From NCBI GenBank assembly GCA_022822185.1, contig JAJECE010000110.1, positions 1-54,608 of the forward strand: a stretch of DNA of 54,608 nt, read 5' to 3'. Below are positions 36,785 through 44,466 of this stretch, one piece after another. Made by a program: the position numbers and the translations under genes. The stretch comes from Rhodothermales bacterium (GTDB lineage: Bacteria; Bacteroidota; Rhodothermia; Rhodothermales; Bin80). The notes beneath the pieces were generated by a model. That model was not told where the DNA came from and ran no database searches. It was given only the letters and a program-made list of their open reading frames with translations. Position 1 is the first letter of the stretch; each line of letters starts with the position of its first letter.

Positions 36785-38587
36785 CTACTGCAGGGCTTCA
36801 AGTCTTTCTTCGAGTAACTGCCGCTGATACATCTGTGCATACAGTCCATTCTGTGCCATAAGAGACGTATGCGTTCCACGCTCTACAATCCGCCCCTCAT
36901 CGAGAACAATGATCTGATCGACTCCCTTTATGCTTGAGATCCGATGACTGATCATGACCATGGTATGATGTCCCTGTCGTTTACGCAGATGTTCAAGGAT
37001 ACGGGACTCCGTCTTTGTATCCACGCTGCTGAGCGCATCATCCATGATAAATATGCGGGGCTGCCGGATCAGTGCACGGGCAATCGTGGTGCGCTGGGCC
37101 TGTCCGCCGGAGAGTGAGACTCCGCGTTCCCCCACCCCGCTCTGAAGCCCTTCCGGGAATTCCAGAACCGTTTCGAGAAGTTCCGCCTCAAATGCCGCCT
37201 GGTGGACATCTTCTTCGGATGCACCTATGGTTCCAAACGCGATATTGTTCCCGATTGAATCACTGAACAGAAATACATCCTGCGGGACATATCCAATCCC
37301 TTCCCTGAGCACGCTGAGAGGCATGTTCTGTACATCCTGCCCATCGATCAGAATACGCCCCCGGGTTGGCTCGGTCAGGCGGCCGATCAGATCAATCAGG
37401 GTTGACTTTCCGGCCCCGGTTTTTCCCACAATCGCAAGACTTTCACCGGCAGGCACATCAAATGAAATATTGTGGAGTGCATACGGCAGATTCGCTTCAT
37501 ACTGAAAAGAGACATTTTCGAAGGTTACCCGTCCGTCAATCTTCTGAATGGAACGATCCGTGCGGAAGTTATCCGATATATCCGGCTGCTGATCCAGCAC
37601 CTCATAAATGCGTTCTGCGGAAGCACTCGCCCGCTGCATCATGGAGATGACAAGGCCAAACGCTGCAACCGGCCAGGTCATGAGCGCAACATAGATAATG
37701 TATTCCGCAATGTTTCCTATGGTGATAATGCCTTCCGATACCAGACGTCCCCCGATCCAGACAACCATAATTTCCGACAGGCCTACGACGATCACAAAGA
37801 CCGGCCTCCATGCGGCTTCCACCCGTGCAAGGCCGAGCATTCGCGCCTTATAACTCCGGCTTTCTTTCTCGAAGGCCCGGGTTTCTGTCTCTTCCCGCGC
37901 GTAGGCCTTCACCAGCCGAATCCCTGCCAGAGTTTCCTGAACGCGGCTTGTCAACTGCGCATACTGTCGCTGGAGTGCTTCGCTGCGCTTGTGCACCAGT
38001 TGTGCAATAACGAACATGGACACCGCAAGGATGGTCATCGGCATGAGTGCATAAAAGGTCAGGATTGGCGAGATGATGAGCATGGCGGTAATGGCAGCGA
38101 CCACAATCACAAGGGCGCGGGTGGAGTACATAATTGCCGGTCCGATATAACGGCGCACCTGCTCTATGTCGCTTGTTGCGCGTGTGATTACATCTCCTGT
38201 CTTTGTGCGGTGATAGAAATTCGCCGAAAGTTTTTGCAGGTGCTCGTATAATGCGTTGCGCATATCAAACTCAATATGACGTGAGGCTACGATCACGGTC
38301 TGCCGCATCAAAAATGTAAATGCTCCGTTTGCTAAACTCAAGGCTATGACGATCAGCCCAAAAACAAATAATGTCCAGAACAGATCCCAGTACACTGCAT
38401 GCTGAAGCGATGTGGCTTCAAACTGCCGATAAAGCCGCGCAAAACGGGGCAGACTGTCAATTGCCTGCCGAACGATGATGGGCACTGCAATGGCGAACAC
38501 CGCAGAAATCATCGTAAACAGAAGGCCCGGTACGAATAACCGCCAATAGCGTATAAAGTAGTGGTTTAGCCGTTTAAGAGATTGCAT
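36785..38587 (-). CDS. ABC exporter half with degenerate ATPase site
   Basis: A half-transporter of about 600 residues with six membrane helices and a C-terminal ATPase: Walker A GKTGAGKST, signature LSGGQAQRTTIARAL, Walker B IFIMDDALSSVD in which the catalytic glutamate is aspartate. With the protein at 34053, it should form a heterodimer with one inactive site. I choose the ATG at 38587 (MQSLKRLNHYF); an upstream TTG at 38611 is possible. It is first in the run ABC-rnz-ABC-arsM, read away from the tnpB element. Drug or lipid export is the usual function of this class. Confidence 0.88.
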   Translation of the reverse strand: MQSLKRLNHYFIRYWRLFVPGLLFTMISAVFAIAVPIIVRQAIDSLPRFARLYRQFEATSLQHAVYWDLFWTLFVFGLIVIALSLANGAFTFLMRQTVIVASRHIEFDMRNALYEHLQKLSANFYHRTKTGDVITRATSDIEQVRRYIGPAIMYSTRALVIVVAAITAMLIISPILTFYALMPMTILAVSMFVIAQLVHKRSEALQRQYAQLTSRVQETLAGIRLVKAYAREETETRAFEKESRSYKARMLGLARVEAAWRPVFVIVVGLSEIMVVWIGGRLVSEGIITIGNIAEYIIYVALMTWPVAAFGLVISMMQRASASAERIYEVLDQQPDISDNFRTDRSIQKIDGRVTFENVSFQYEANLPYALHNISFDVPAGESLAIVGKTGAGKSTLIDLIGRLTEPTRGRILIDGQDVQNMPLSVLREGIGYVPQDVFLFSDSIGNNIAFGTIGASEEDVHQAAFEAELLETVLEFPEGLQSGVGERGVSLSGGQAQRTTIARALIRQPRIFIMDDALSSVDTKTESRILEHLRKRQGHHTMVMISHRISSIKGVDQIIVLDEGRIVERGTHTSLMAQNGLYAQMYQRQLLEERLEALQ

Positions 38588-38650
38588 GGAAATGAAGATA
38601 GATGACGGCAAACGCTATGCAGAGAAATTCGGTCCGTAAAATTAAGGGAA

Positions 38651-38669
38651 TTATATACATGAGTGCCCA
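38651..38669 (+). repeat. Inverted repeat at the 3' end of the tnpB element
   Basis: TTATATACATGAGTGCCCA on the plus strand matches the reverse complement of 40052-40070 at 18 of 19 positions. It contains the tnpB stop codon and runs into the palindrome GTGCCCATGGGCAC (38663-38676), the sort of subterminal hairpin used at IS605 ends. Confidence 0.7.
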
Positions 38670-39994
38670 TGGGCACCATGTTCTTTTTGGTGTTTCATCA
38701 CCCGTTGCCCGGTTGCAGGCTTGCGCTCCGCAATGACAGGTCTTACATAGGCTCCACGACCCGTTCGGCACAATTCGTGCCAGGACGCCATCCCCGACGC
38801 CCGGATATTCACGGACGCATTCGTGTCCGCATTCGCTTGGTACCCGCACGCCAGACATAGAAACTCGGACTGTTTTTGCCGATTCTTTGCGTTCACACAG
38901 GAACACTTACTGCATGTCTGCGATGTATAATGCGGGGGTACCTTGATCACCACGCCTCGCTCCCGCAGGAACTGCTCCAGTATCGCCCATCCTGTTCCCA
39001 GTATTGAGCGGTTCAGTCCTGCTTTCTGCTTCACCTTCCTGCCCGGATTCTCGACCGTTCCTTTCGCGCTTGCGGTCATACCCTTGGTTTTCAGGTCTTC
39101 CAGGATTACAAGCGTAGAGATTTCGGTGAGCGATAAGGCAATATGACGCAAGTCATTCCTTCGAATGTTCTTAATCTTGCGTTCATGGCGTGCAATGGTT
39201 TTCTTTAGTCTCCTCCAGGAATGACTTCCTTTCTGTTTTTTCGCTAGTCGGCGTTGAAGTTTCTGAATGCGCTTTTCAATATCAGATGTGTCGGTCAGAT
39301 AGAAGATCCTTCCCGCACTGTCCGCAACCTGCCCGCAATTACGGTCGACCCCAATGCCAATGCCGTCCGCGTCTTGCAGGGTAGCGTCCACTTCGTAGAC
39401 GACCGTCATATACCAGTTTCCATTTTCTTCAAAGATGCGGGCCGTCTTGGGCACCGAGTTTGTGTAGCGGTTCACTCGATAAAATCGCAGCATCTTCATA
39501 TGCATGCCCCGCTTTAGCCGAACATATCCATTCGTTGAAAATATCTTCCCCCCTGACACATCTACGCTGAAGCTTTTTTTCGCCTTGCCCCTTTTCTTGA
39601 ACCTAGGGAACCCCCGCTTTTTCTTGAAGAACTGCTTGTAGGCATCCGCCAGATCCTTCAGTCCGGTGCGAGTTGCGTTTACGGGATACTCTCTTAGCCA
39701 TGGTGCGACCGTATCCTTGTGTACTTTATACCACTTGTAGAAATCAAACTGAGAGGTCTGGGATTTTCCGGTTTCCGTGTAATCCTCTTTGGCTTTTGCC
39801 AGCGCCGCATTCCAGAGATACCGGTTGACACCCGCCAGTCCATTCAGGAACCGGCAGGTCTTCTTGTCGCCTCGCAGACGAAAGCGGATCGTTACATGCT
39901 GCCGTTCCCCTGAACCGACGGAGGGCTTTGTCTTACAATCTTTAACGGGCATAGCATCAAGCGGATGATCTTGTGTAGGCAATCGGGGAGGCAC
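38651..39994 (-). CDS. tnpB: TnpB, RNA-guided nuclease of an IS200/IS605-type element
   Basis: A 447-residue TnpB. The RuvC-like triad is visible as D217 (GIGVDRN), E299 (LVILEDLK) and D390 (QANADTNAS), and the zinc finger as C361-x2-C364 and C380-x2-C383. All catalytic residues remain, so the nuclease may be active. The N-terminus is uncertain: a GTG at 39994 or the ATG of MPVKDCKTK (39952) are both open. No tnpA is present, so it is a tnpB-only element. TnpB normally uses an omega-RNA from the 3' end of its gene and the element right end. Both edges carry 19-base inverted repeats, and the left one includes the stop codon. Confidence 0.88.
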   Translation of the reverse strand: MPPRLPTQDHPLDAMPVKDCKTKPSVGSGERQHVTIRFRLRGDKKTCRFLNGLAGVNRYLWNAALAKAKEDYTETGKSQTSQFDFYKWYKVHKDTVAPWLREYPVNATRTGLKDLADAYKQFFKKKRGFPRFKKRGKAKKSFSVDVSGGKIFSTNGYVRLKRGMHMKMLRFYRVNRYTNSVPKTARIFEENGNWYMTVVYEVDATLQDADGIGIGVDRNCGQVADSAGRIFYLTDTSDIEKRIQKLQRRLAKKQKGSHSWRRLKKTIARHERKIKNIRRNDLRHIALSLTEISTLVILEDLKTKGMTASAKGTVENPGRKVKQKAGLNRSILGTGWAILEQFLRERGVVIKVPPHYTSQTCSKCSCVNAKNRQKQSEFLCLACGYQANADTNASVNIRASGMASWHELCRTGRGAYVRPVIAERKPATGQRVMKHQKEHGAHGHSCI

Positions 39995-40051
39995 TATCCT
40001 TCCCGATTGTATTCGTTTTATCCACCTGACTGGAAAAAGTTCCCTAAGTAT

Positions 40052-40070
40052 TGGGCACTCAGGTATATAA
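40052..40070 (-). repeat. Inverted repeat at the 5' side of the tnpB element
   Basis: The minus strand reads TTATATACCTGAGTGCCCA, one base different from the repeat at 38651-38669. It lies 58 bases beyond the tnpB start side and 56 bases before the arginase start, so the arginase promoter may be partly built from the element end. Confidence 0.7.
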
Positions 40071-40125
40071 GCCCCAAAATTAACGAACCTGCTTCGTTTT
40101 AACCATAAGAAAGGAAATTAGACCC

Positions 40126-41019
40126 ATGAATCAACAACTTCATAACATCCGGCTGATCGGAGTCCCCATGGATCTGGGCCAGAATTTACGCGGGGTGGAT
40201 GTCGGCCCCAGTGCCCTTCGATATGCCGGGCTTGCAGATCGTCTGCGCCAATTAGGACATCAGGTCTCTGACCATGGAAATATCCCAACTGCACTCCGGG
40301 CCTCGCTGACGGACAGGAACGATTTTACGGAGCCTATTCGGGATACCTGCAGCCTGTTATACGAGGAGGTTCGCAAAACGCTCGCCCAGAGCGGCTTCCC
40401 GTTGGTGATGGGGGGCGATCACTCGATTGCGATTGGAAGCATTGGCGGAGCCACACATGATGCTCCAAAGGGGATCATCTGGATTGATGCACATGCAGAT
40501 TTTAACACCCCCGAATCTTCTCCCAGCGGCAATGTCCACGGGATGCCGATGGCCGTACTCTGCGGAGTTGGATCGGACCGGTTAACGAGCGTGGGACGTT
40601 CCGGCCCGAAACTGCGCTCCGAAGATATTGCGATGATTGCCCTGCGTGACCTGGATATTGCCGAGCGTCGCATTTTACAGGAATCCCGCCTGGGCCTGTA
40701 CACGATGCGAGACATTGATGAGCGTGGCATTGCAGAGGTTGTAAAGTCTGCCCTCAAACAGCTTGAGCACTGCGATCATCTGCATGTCAGCTTTGACGTA
40801 GACAGTGTGGACCCCTATTTTGCACCGGGGGTTGGCACGCCGGTCAAGGGAGGTCTTCGTCCGAGGGAGGCGCATCTGCTGATGGAACTGATCGCAGAGG
40901 ACGGCCGCCTTGCTTCGGCAGAGGTCGTTGAGATCAATCCCATCATTGACCGGGGCAACCAGACCGCGGAACTGGCTGCCAGCCTTCTAGCCTCCCTTCT
41001 GGGAAAAACAATTCTTTAA
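40126..41019 (+). CDS. rocF: Arginase
   Basis: Binuclear manganese ureohydrolase converting arginine to ornithine and urea, 297 residues. Metal ligands are in GGDHS (His99), D121-AHAD-125 and SFDVDSVDP (222-230), all intact, and VHGMP follows as in arginases rather than agmatinases. A good ribosome binding site (AAGGAAAT) precedes the ATG. Its end overlaps the end of the mntR gene tail to tail by four bases. The upstream region holds the tnpB element end at 40052-40070. Coupling of a manganese enzyme with a manganese regulator is suggestive only. Confidence 0.92.
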   Translation: MNQQLHNIRLIGVPMDLGQNLRGVDVGPSALRYAGLADRLRQLGHQVSDHGNIPTALRASLTDRNDFTEPIRDTCSLLYEEVRKTLAQSGFPLVMGGDHSIAIGSIGGATHDAPKGIIWIDAHADFNTPESSPSGNVHGMPMAVLCGVGSDRLTSVGRSGPKLRSEDIAMIALRDLDIAERRILQESRLGLYTMRDIDERGIAEVVKSALKQLEHCDHLHVSFDVDSVDPYFAPGVGTPVKGGLRPREAHLLMELIAEDGRLASAEVVEINPIIDRGNQTAELAASLLASLLGKTIL

Positions 41020-41660
41020 ATGATTACGTGCACGCTGTCTGCTGCTTTTTTCTGAATAAACTCCTCCCGTCTTCCAATCCTCACATTCATCCCGGTATCT
41101 TTGCGTTCAATAATCCGAACTTCACATCCGGGCAGCAGGCCGGTTTTTTCCAGTAATCCCAGTAGATTCACATCCGAATCGGACAGATGGTGAATGGACA
41201 GCAGTTCGCCCGCGGGGGCCTTCGAGAGTGCGATGGTCTTTGCACGAACCATCTTAAGGTCCTGAGTTGGAATTGGGTGCCCGTGGGGATCATGGGTCGG
41301 GTAGCCCAGGAGCGCATCTATCCGCTCCTCGAAATCTTCAGAAATATGATGCTCCAGATGCTCTGCTTCCGCGTGCATCTGTTCCCAGGAGTAGCCCATG
41401 ATTTCCCGGAGGTAGGTTTCCAGCAGTCGGTGATGGCGGATGATTTCCAGTGCAATTTTTTCGCCTGCACCGGTGAGTTTCACACCTTTGTACGATTCAT
41501 GCACGACCAGTTTCATCCGATCCAGGCGTTTGATCATTCCCGTCACTGACGCAGCAGACACATTCATGGTACGGGCGATATCTGTGGTGGTGACCACGGC
41601 ATTCTCTTCCTGAATCGTAAAGATCACTTTCAGGTAATCCTGAATCGCCGGACTAAGCAT
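41016..41660 (-). CDS. mntR: DtxR/MntR-family metal-dependent repressor
   Basis: A 214-residue metalloregulator: winged helix (TTDIARTMNVSAASVTGMIK) at the N-terminus, a dimerisation and metal-binding part (HRLLETYL and HAEAEHLEHH), and a C-terminal SH3/FeoA-like domain (LLGLLEKTGLLPGCEVRI). The first metal site carries an aspartate at the position of the MntR Asp (IQDYLKV), and EHLEHH replaces the cysteine of iron-type DtxR with a glutamate, which favours manganese. I take the ATG at 41660; a TTG nine bases upstream is possible. Its likely operator is the palindrome at 28022-28037 in front of the troABCD operon. Confidence 0.85.
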   Translation of the reverse strand: MLSPAIQDYLKVIFTIQEENAVVTTTDIARTMNVSAASVTGMIKRLDRMKLVVHESYKGVKLTGAGEKIALEIIRHHRLLETYLREIMGYSWEQMHAEAEHLEHHISEDFEERIDALLGYPTHDPHGHPIPTQDLKMVRAKTIALSKAPAGELLSIHHLSDSDVNLLGLLEKTGLLPGCEVRIIERKDTGMNVRIGRREEFIQKKAADSVHVII

Positions 41661-41746
41661 TGTGCACAATCAATGATTGGCAGACTCTAACTGCTATGCC
41701 GCTCGAATGTCCCTGTACAGGTCTGGATCTGCCCGCGATACGGGAA

Positions 41747-42499
41747 CTATCCGTGCGATGTCTTCCTGATTCCCGACTTCCGGGCGGCCTGTTTTAGTCG
41801 GGATTCAAAATGGTGAGCAAACACCTTATTCTCTGGAAATGCCTCCGGGTCCGCCCAATACGAACCCAGCCGCCCAATAAGCCCGGCAATCCAGTCTGCA
41901 GCTTGCATATTTTGAATACGATGGCTTTCCACAAGAAAGGGCTGCTCAATCAGACGTTTGCACTGATCAACATCACCATACATACTTCGTGCTGCTTGCG
42001 CAAGTAAGTTTTTACGCTGGGTGTGCTCGTCCAGTATCAGTATAAAATTCTCGGGTGCGGGGTGCGAATTCTCGCAAAAATCGTCTATTCGCTTTATCGA
42101 TTGTCGCAAGATATTCTGATACATCCCAGTTGGATTGTGTTTATCAGGCGCGGTGGTCTTCTCAATTCCATAGTAGAATATAAAGCCATCTAAACCCTGA
42201 ATTTTAGAGAACAATCGTAAGGTAAAATGACGAAGCCATGAATAGCAATGTATATTCCTTGCACGGTAAAGACCTGCTCCCTTCTTCTCCCATTCCCATC
42301 AATGCTTACCAGACTGAACAATCTGTGCTTTCAAAAGCCCGCATTTTCTTTGAAAGAACCAAGTTCCAAAATGTCGTGCTGAATCTGCTGGTATTGCGAG
42401 ACCTGCCAGACCGAATACAGGGCTGTCGTTGTGTCGCGAATGCCTGCGATCTATAAACGGACCAATGTGACCAAATTCATCAAGATAGACAAAAAGCAT
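41747..42499 (-). pseudogene. DUF3800 protein gene with one in-frame TGA
   Basis: The frame from the ATG at 42499 gives LFVYLDEFGHIG, the DUF3800 N-terminal motif, and continues to GLLKAQIVQSGKH, where TGA (42299-42301) interrupts it. The very same frame resumes with WEWEKKGAGLYRARN and runs to a natural stop at 41747, including ILILDEHTQRK and MQAADWIAGLIG. There is no frameshift; only one codon of about 250 is wrong. DUF3800 proteins are thought to be RNase H-fold nucleases, and the three acidic motifs fit. Either this is a freshly inactivated gene, a split gene with the second part starting at a TTG (42214), or the stop is read through. Two structured-RNA candidates precede the start. Confidence 0.7.
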
Positions 42500-42512
42500 T
42501 GACCGAAGGTAT

Positions 42513-42616
42513 AGAAACACGAAAGCCCACAACAAGTGCGGGCCTCGGAAAGAGGGCGCTCACATGGACCGCGTCTCACGGGCAATATACGGATTATAAT
42601 TTAAATAGTTTCAATC
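42513..42616 (-). ncRNA. Structured-RNA candidate directly upstream of the DUF3800 gene
   Basis: This 104-base block on the minus strand ends 13 bases before the DUF3800 start codon. It begins GATTGAAAC, has GAGACG near its middle and ends with a hairpin (GCCC/GGGC with AC/GT inner pairs) followed by TTTCGTGTTTCT. A second block of exactly the same length is at 42835-42938. RNA motifs found upstream of DUF3800 genes were described in computational RNA screens, so this is likely a member or relative. Its function, as leader, guide or regulator, is unknown. Confidence 0.55.
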
Positions 42617-43343
42617 ACCCATACCCTCCACCTCCCCTGCTGCGCAGAAAAGCATTCGTACTACGAGGCGGAAACCGAAAAATGCTCACTTGAATAAACT
42701 GATGGCACACCTGCATCTGCAGGTTGAATGTTGTAAGGGGTATCAGGATATGACCGAGAAAAACCCTACTCTATCGGGGCAATAAGCGATTTCATTGGGT
42801 AGATAAACTTCCTGAACATGATTAGGATCATATCAGAAACACGGAAGCCCACGCTATTGCGTGGGCCCCGGAAGGAGATCGCTGCATTAAGCACGTCTCG
42901 GTTGGTGTATACACGCACCTGTCTGGAAAGTTTCAATCCCTTTGTCTTCAGTGCTGTTTCTCCTGTCTGAAAATGCGTCTGAACAACATGGAACCAGTTT
43001 CAAATAGAACATCATGTCCGTGAAGAATAACATCACACATCTCCCCAAAAATCCATTTCAGGGATCACCGGAATCATAACATGAACGCTCCGTACAGCAG
43101 TGCGATGCGGTGAAAATTCTGAATACAGATGATGTGTGTGGCCGCGCTGCGCCCTGCAAAGCCAATGGAATCAGGCGCTGCCCTCCCATGGTATCCGACC
43201 GATCTAAATCCCGTAATTACGCTCACACCTGAGCGCCCGTGGATAACGGCCGTGCATGGCGGCGGCCCACAGTTTGCCCCTTCCAATCTTTGCAGTAAAT
43301 TGGGGGATTCTACCCGTAATCTTTCCAAAGTGTATCCGTTCAT
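42617..43343. other. Intergenic region around the second RNA candidate
   Basis: Apart from the 104-base element at 42835-42938 no gene is supported. Open frames on the minus strand near 43074-43566 lie opposite mnmD and have no motif. The region may hold a decayed DUF3800-type gene. Confidence 0.4.
42835..42938 (-). ncRNA. Second copy of the DUF3800-associated structured element
   Basis: Same length and layout as 42513-42616: GATTGAAAC at the 5' end of the minus strand, GAGACG inside, and a final perfect eight-pair hairpin GCCCACGC/GCGTGGGC with an AATA loop, followed by TTCCGTGTTTCT. The middle diverges strongly while both ends and the hairpin are kept, a pattern of selection on RNA structure. 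No DUF3800 gene follows this copy directly; only short unrecognised frames lie in 42617-42834. Confidence 0.5.
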
Positions 43344-44057
43344 ATGGAAGATTCTCTTGAAATCCGCACAACGAGGGACGGAAGCCGTACCCTGTACAGC
43401 CATGTATTTCGGCAGTCATTTCACTCCATGCACGGTGCTTTGGCAGAAGCCAATCATGTGTTTCTTGATGGTGCGAAGTTATCGGAACTGTTCCAGTCCA
43501 GAAAAGAAATGTCCATTTTAGAGGTCGGCTTCGGTGCAGGACTGAATTGGCTCCTGACTGCATCACTTGCCCTGCGTCATCAAGTGTCCCTCACATATAC
43601 TGGACTAGATTTGCAAATCCCAAATGCTGACCTGCTGTCCCGGTTAAGTTACGGAGAGCTGATTGAGACTCCGTCACTTGCACAGCATCTGATCCAGTGG
43701 AGACGAACTTTTGATGGAGTAGTCCCCTCCGGCACCTATCATTTACCCCATGATGGGGGCAGTATTCTTCAACTGCATATCGGTGAAGCCACTACTGCGA
43801 ACCTGTCTCCCAATACCTGCGACTGTGTCTATCTGGACGCGTTTGATCCGAAGTCGAACCCGATACTTTGGACATTGGAATTCATTCAGCAATTGCATGA
43901 TACCCTGTGCGATGGCGGGTGCCTTGCGACCTATTCTGCCGCAGGCCGTGTCCGGCGAGCACTGGTTACGAGCGGGTTCTCGGTAATGCGCCGCCCCGGT
44001 CCATCTGGAAAACGGGAAGTGCTTGTGGCCCGGAAACCCTGCCCTACCGATCCCTGA
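43344..44057 (+). CDS. mnmD: tRNA (5-methylaminomethyl-2-thiouridine) methyltransferase MnmD
   Basis: A 237-residue stand-alone version of the methyltransferase half of MnmC, which finishes the wobble uridine of tRNAs. The SAM motif is ILEVGFGAGLNWLL and the family motif is VYLDAFDPKSNPILW, followed by GGCLATYSAAGRVRRAL and GFSVMRRPGPSGKREVLVA. No fused oxidase domain is present, the usual state in Bacteroidota. The gene ends with TGA and overlaps the aconitase X small-subunit gene tail to tail by 14 bases. Confidence 0.9.
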   Translation: MEDSLEIRTTRDGSRTLYSHVFRQSFHSMHGALAEANHVFLDGAKLSELFQSRKEMSILEVGFGAGLNWLLTASLALRHQVSLTYTGLDLQIPNADLLSRLSYGELIETPSLAQHLIQWRRTFDGVVPSGTYHLPHDGGSILQLHIGEATTANLSPNTCDCVYLDAFDPKSNPILWTLEFIQQLHDTLCDGGCLATYSAAGRVRRALVTSGFSVMRRPGPSGKREVLVARKPCPTDP

Positions 44058-44466
44058 CTATGACGTTTCCATCTGGATTCAGCACTGCATACTGACCGCT
44101 ACTCAGCAATGCAAACGCTTCGATATCCAGGACAACGACCGGAATCGGTTTTTGGTAAAGTTCATCTGCCACGATTGAAGCAAGAACCAGAAATGTGTCC
44201 GTCTGACTTGTGATCAGGGCGGCGGGCGCAGTGCCCCTGCGGACCGCTTCCAGCAGCACTGCCGTGGTAGTGCTGGAGCCTCTGGATGCAGGAATGGCCA
44301 GAATGCAATCCGTCGCAATTTCCCCCGACAATGGATGCCGACGATCAATGACCTCGCCCGTGAACTGGCTGTAGCCGCCCCAGAAACTGAGCGGTGTATC
44401 ACTGGCCAGAAGCGGACCGGAAGCCGCCCCCTCCACCAGCACTGTACCATGGATTATATGCTCCAT
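44044..44466 (-). CDS. Aconitase X small (swivel) subunit
   Basis: A 140-residue swivelling domain of the AcnX family (DUF126). Recognisable parts are GASGPLLASDTPLSFWGG and the loop DCILAIPASRGSSTTT, which binds the substrate carboxylate or phosphate in the aconitase fold. It overlaps the large-subunit gene by 13 bases, downstream of it, as in two-subunit AcnX enzymes. Known AcnX reactions are cis-3-hydroxyproline dehydration in bacteria and phosphomevalonate dehydration in archaea. Which one applies cannot be read from the sequence. Confidence 0.85.
   Translation of the reverse strand: MEHIIHGTVLVEGAASGPLLASDTPLSFWGGYSQFTGEVIDRRHPLSGEIATDCILAIPASRGSSTTTAVLLEAVRRGTAPAALITSQTDTFLVLASIVADELYQKPIPVVVLDIEAFALLSSGQYAVLNPDGNVIVRDR

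Noticed and set aside
42513..42938. CRISPR array suggested by GTTTCAATC at two places
   Set aside because: Only two occurrences 322 bases apart, each the end of a 104-base homologous block; no regular repeat-spacer pattern and no cas genes.
43074..43566. Minus-strand gene opposite the start of mnmD
   Set aside because: Frames there lie over the well-supported mnmD gene and carry no family signature.
19311..44057. Reassignment of TGA to an amino acid because of several in-frame TGA codons
   Set aside because: TGA is the ordinary stop of intact genes such as ccmF and mnmD, and other broken genes carry TAA and TAG instead.
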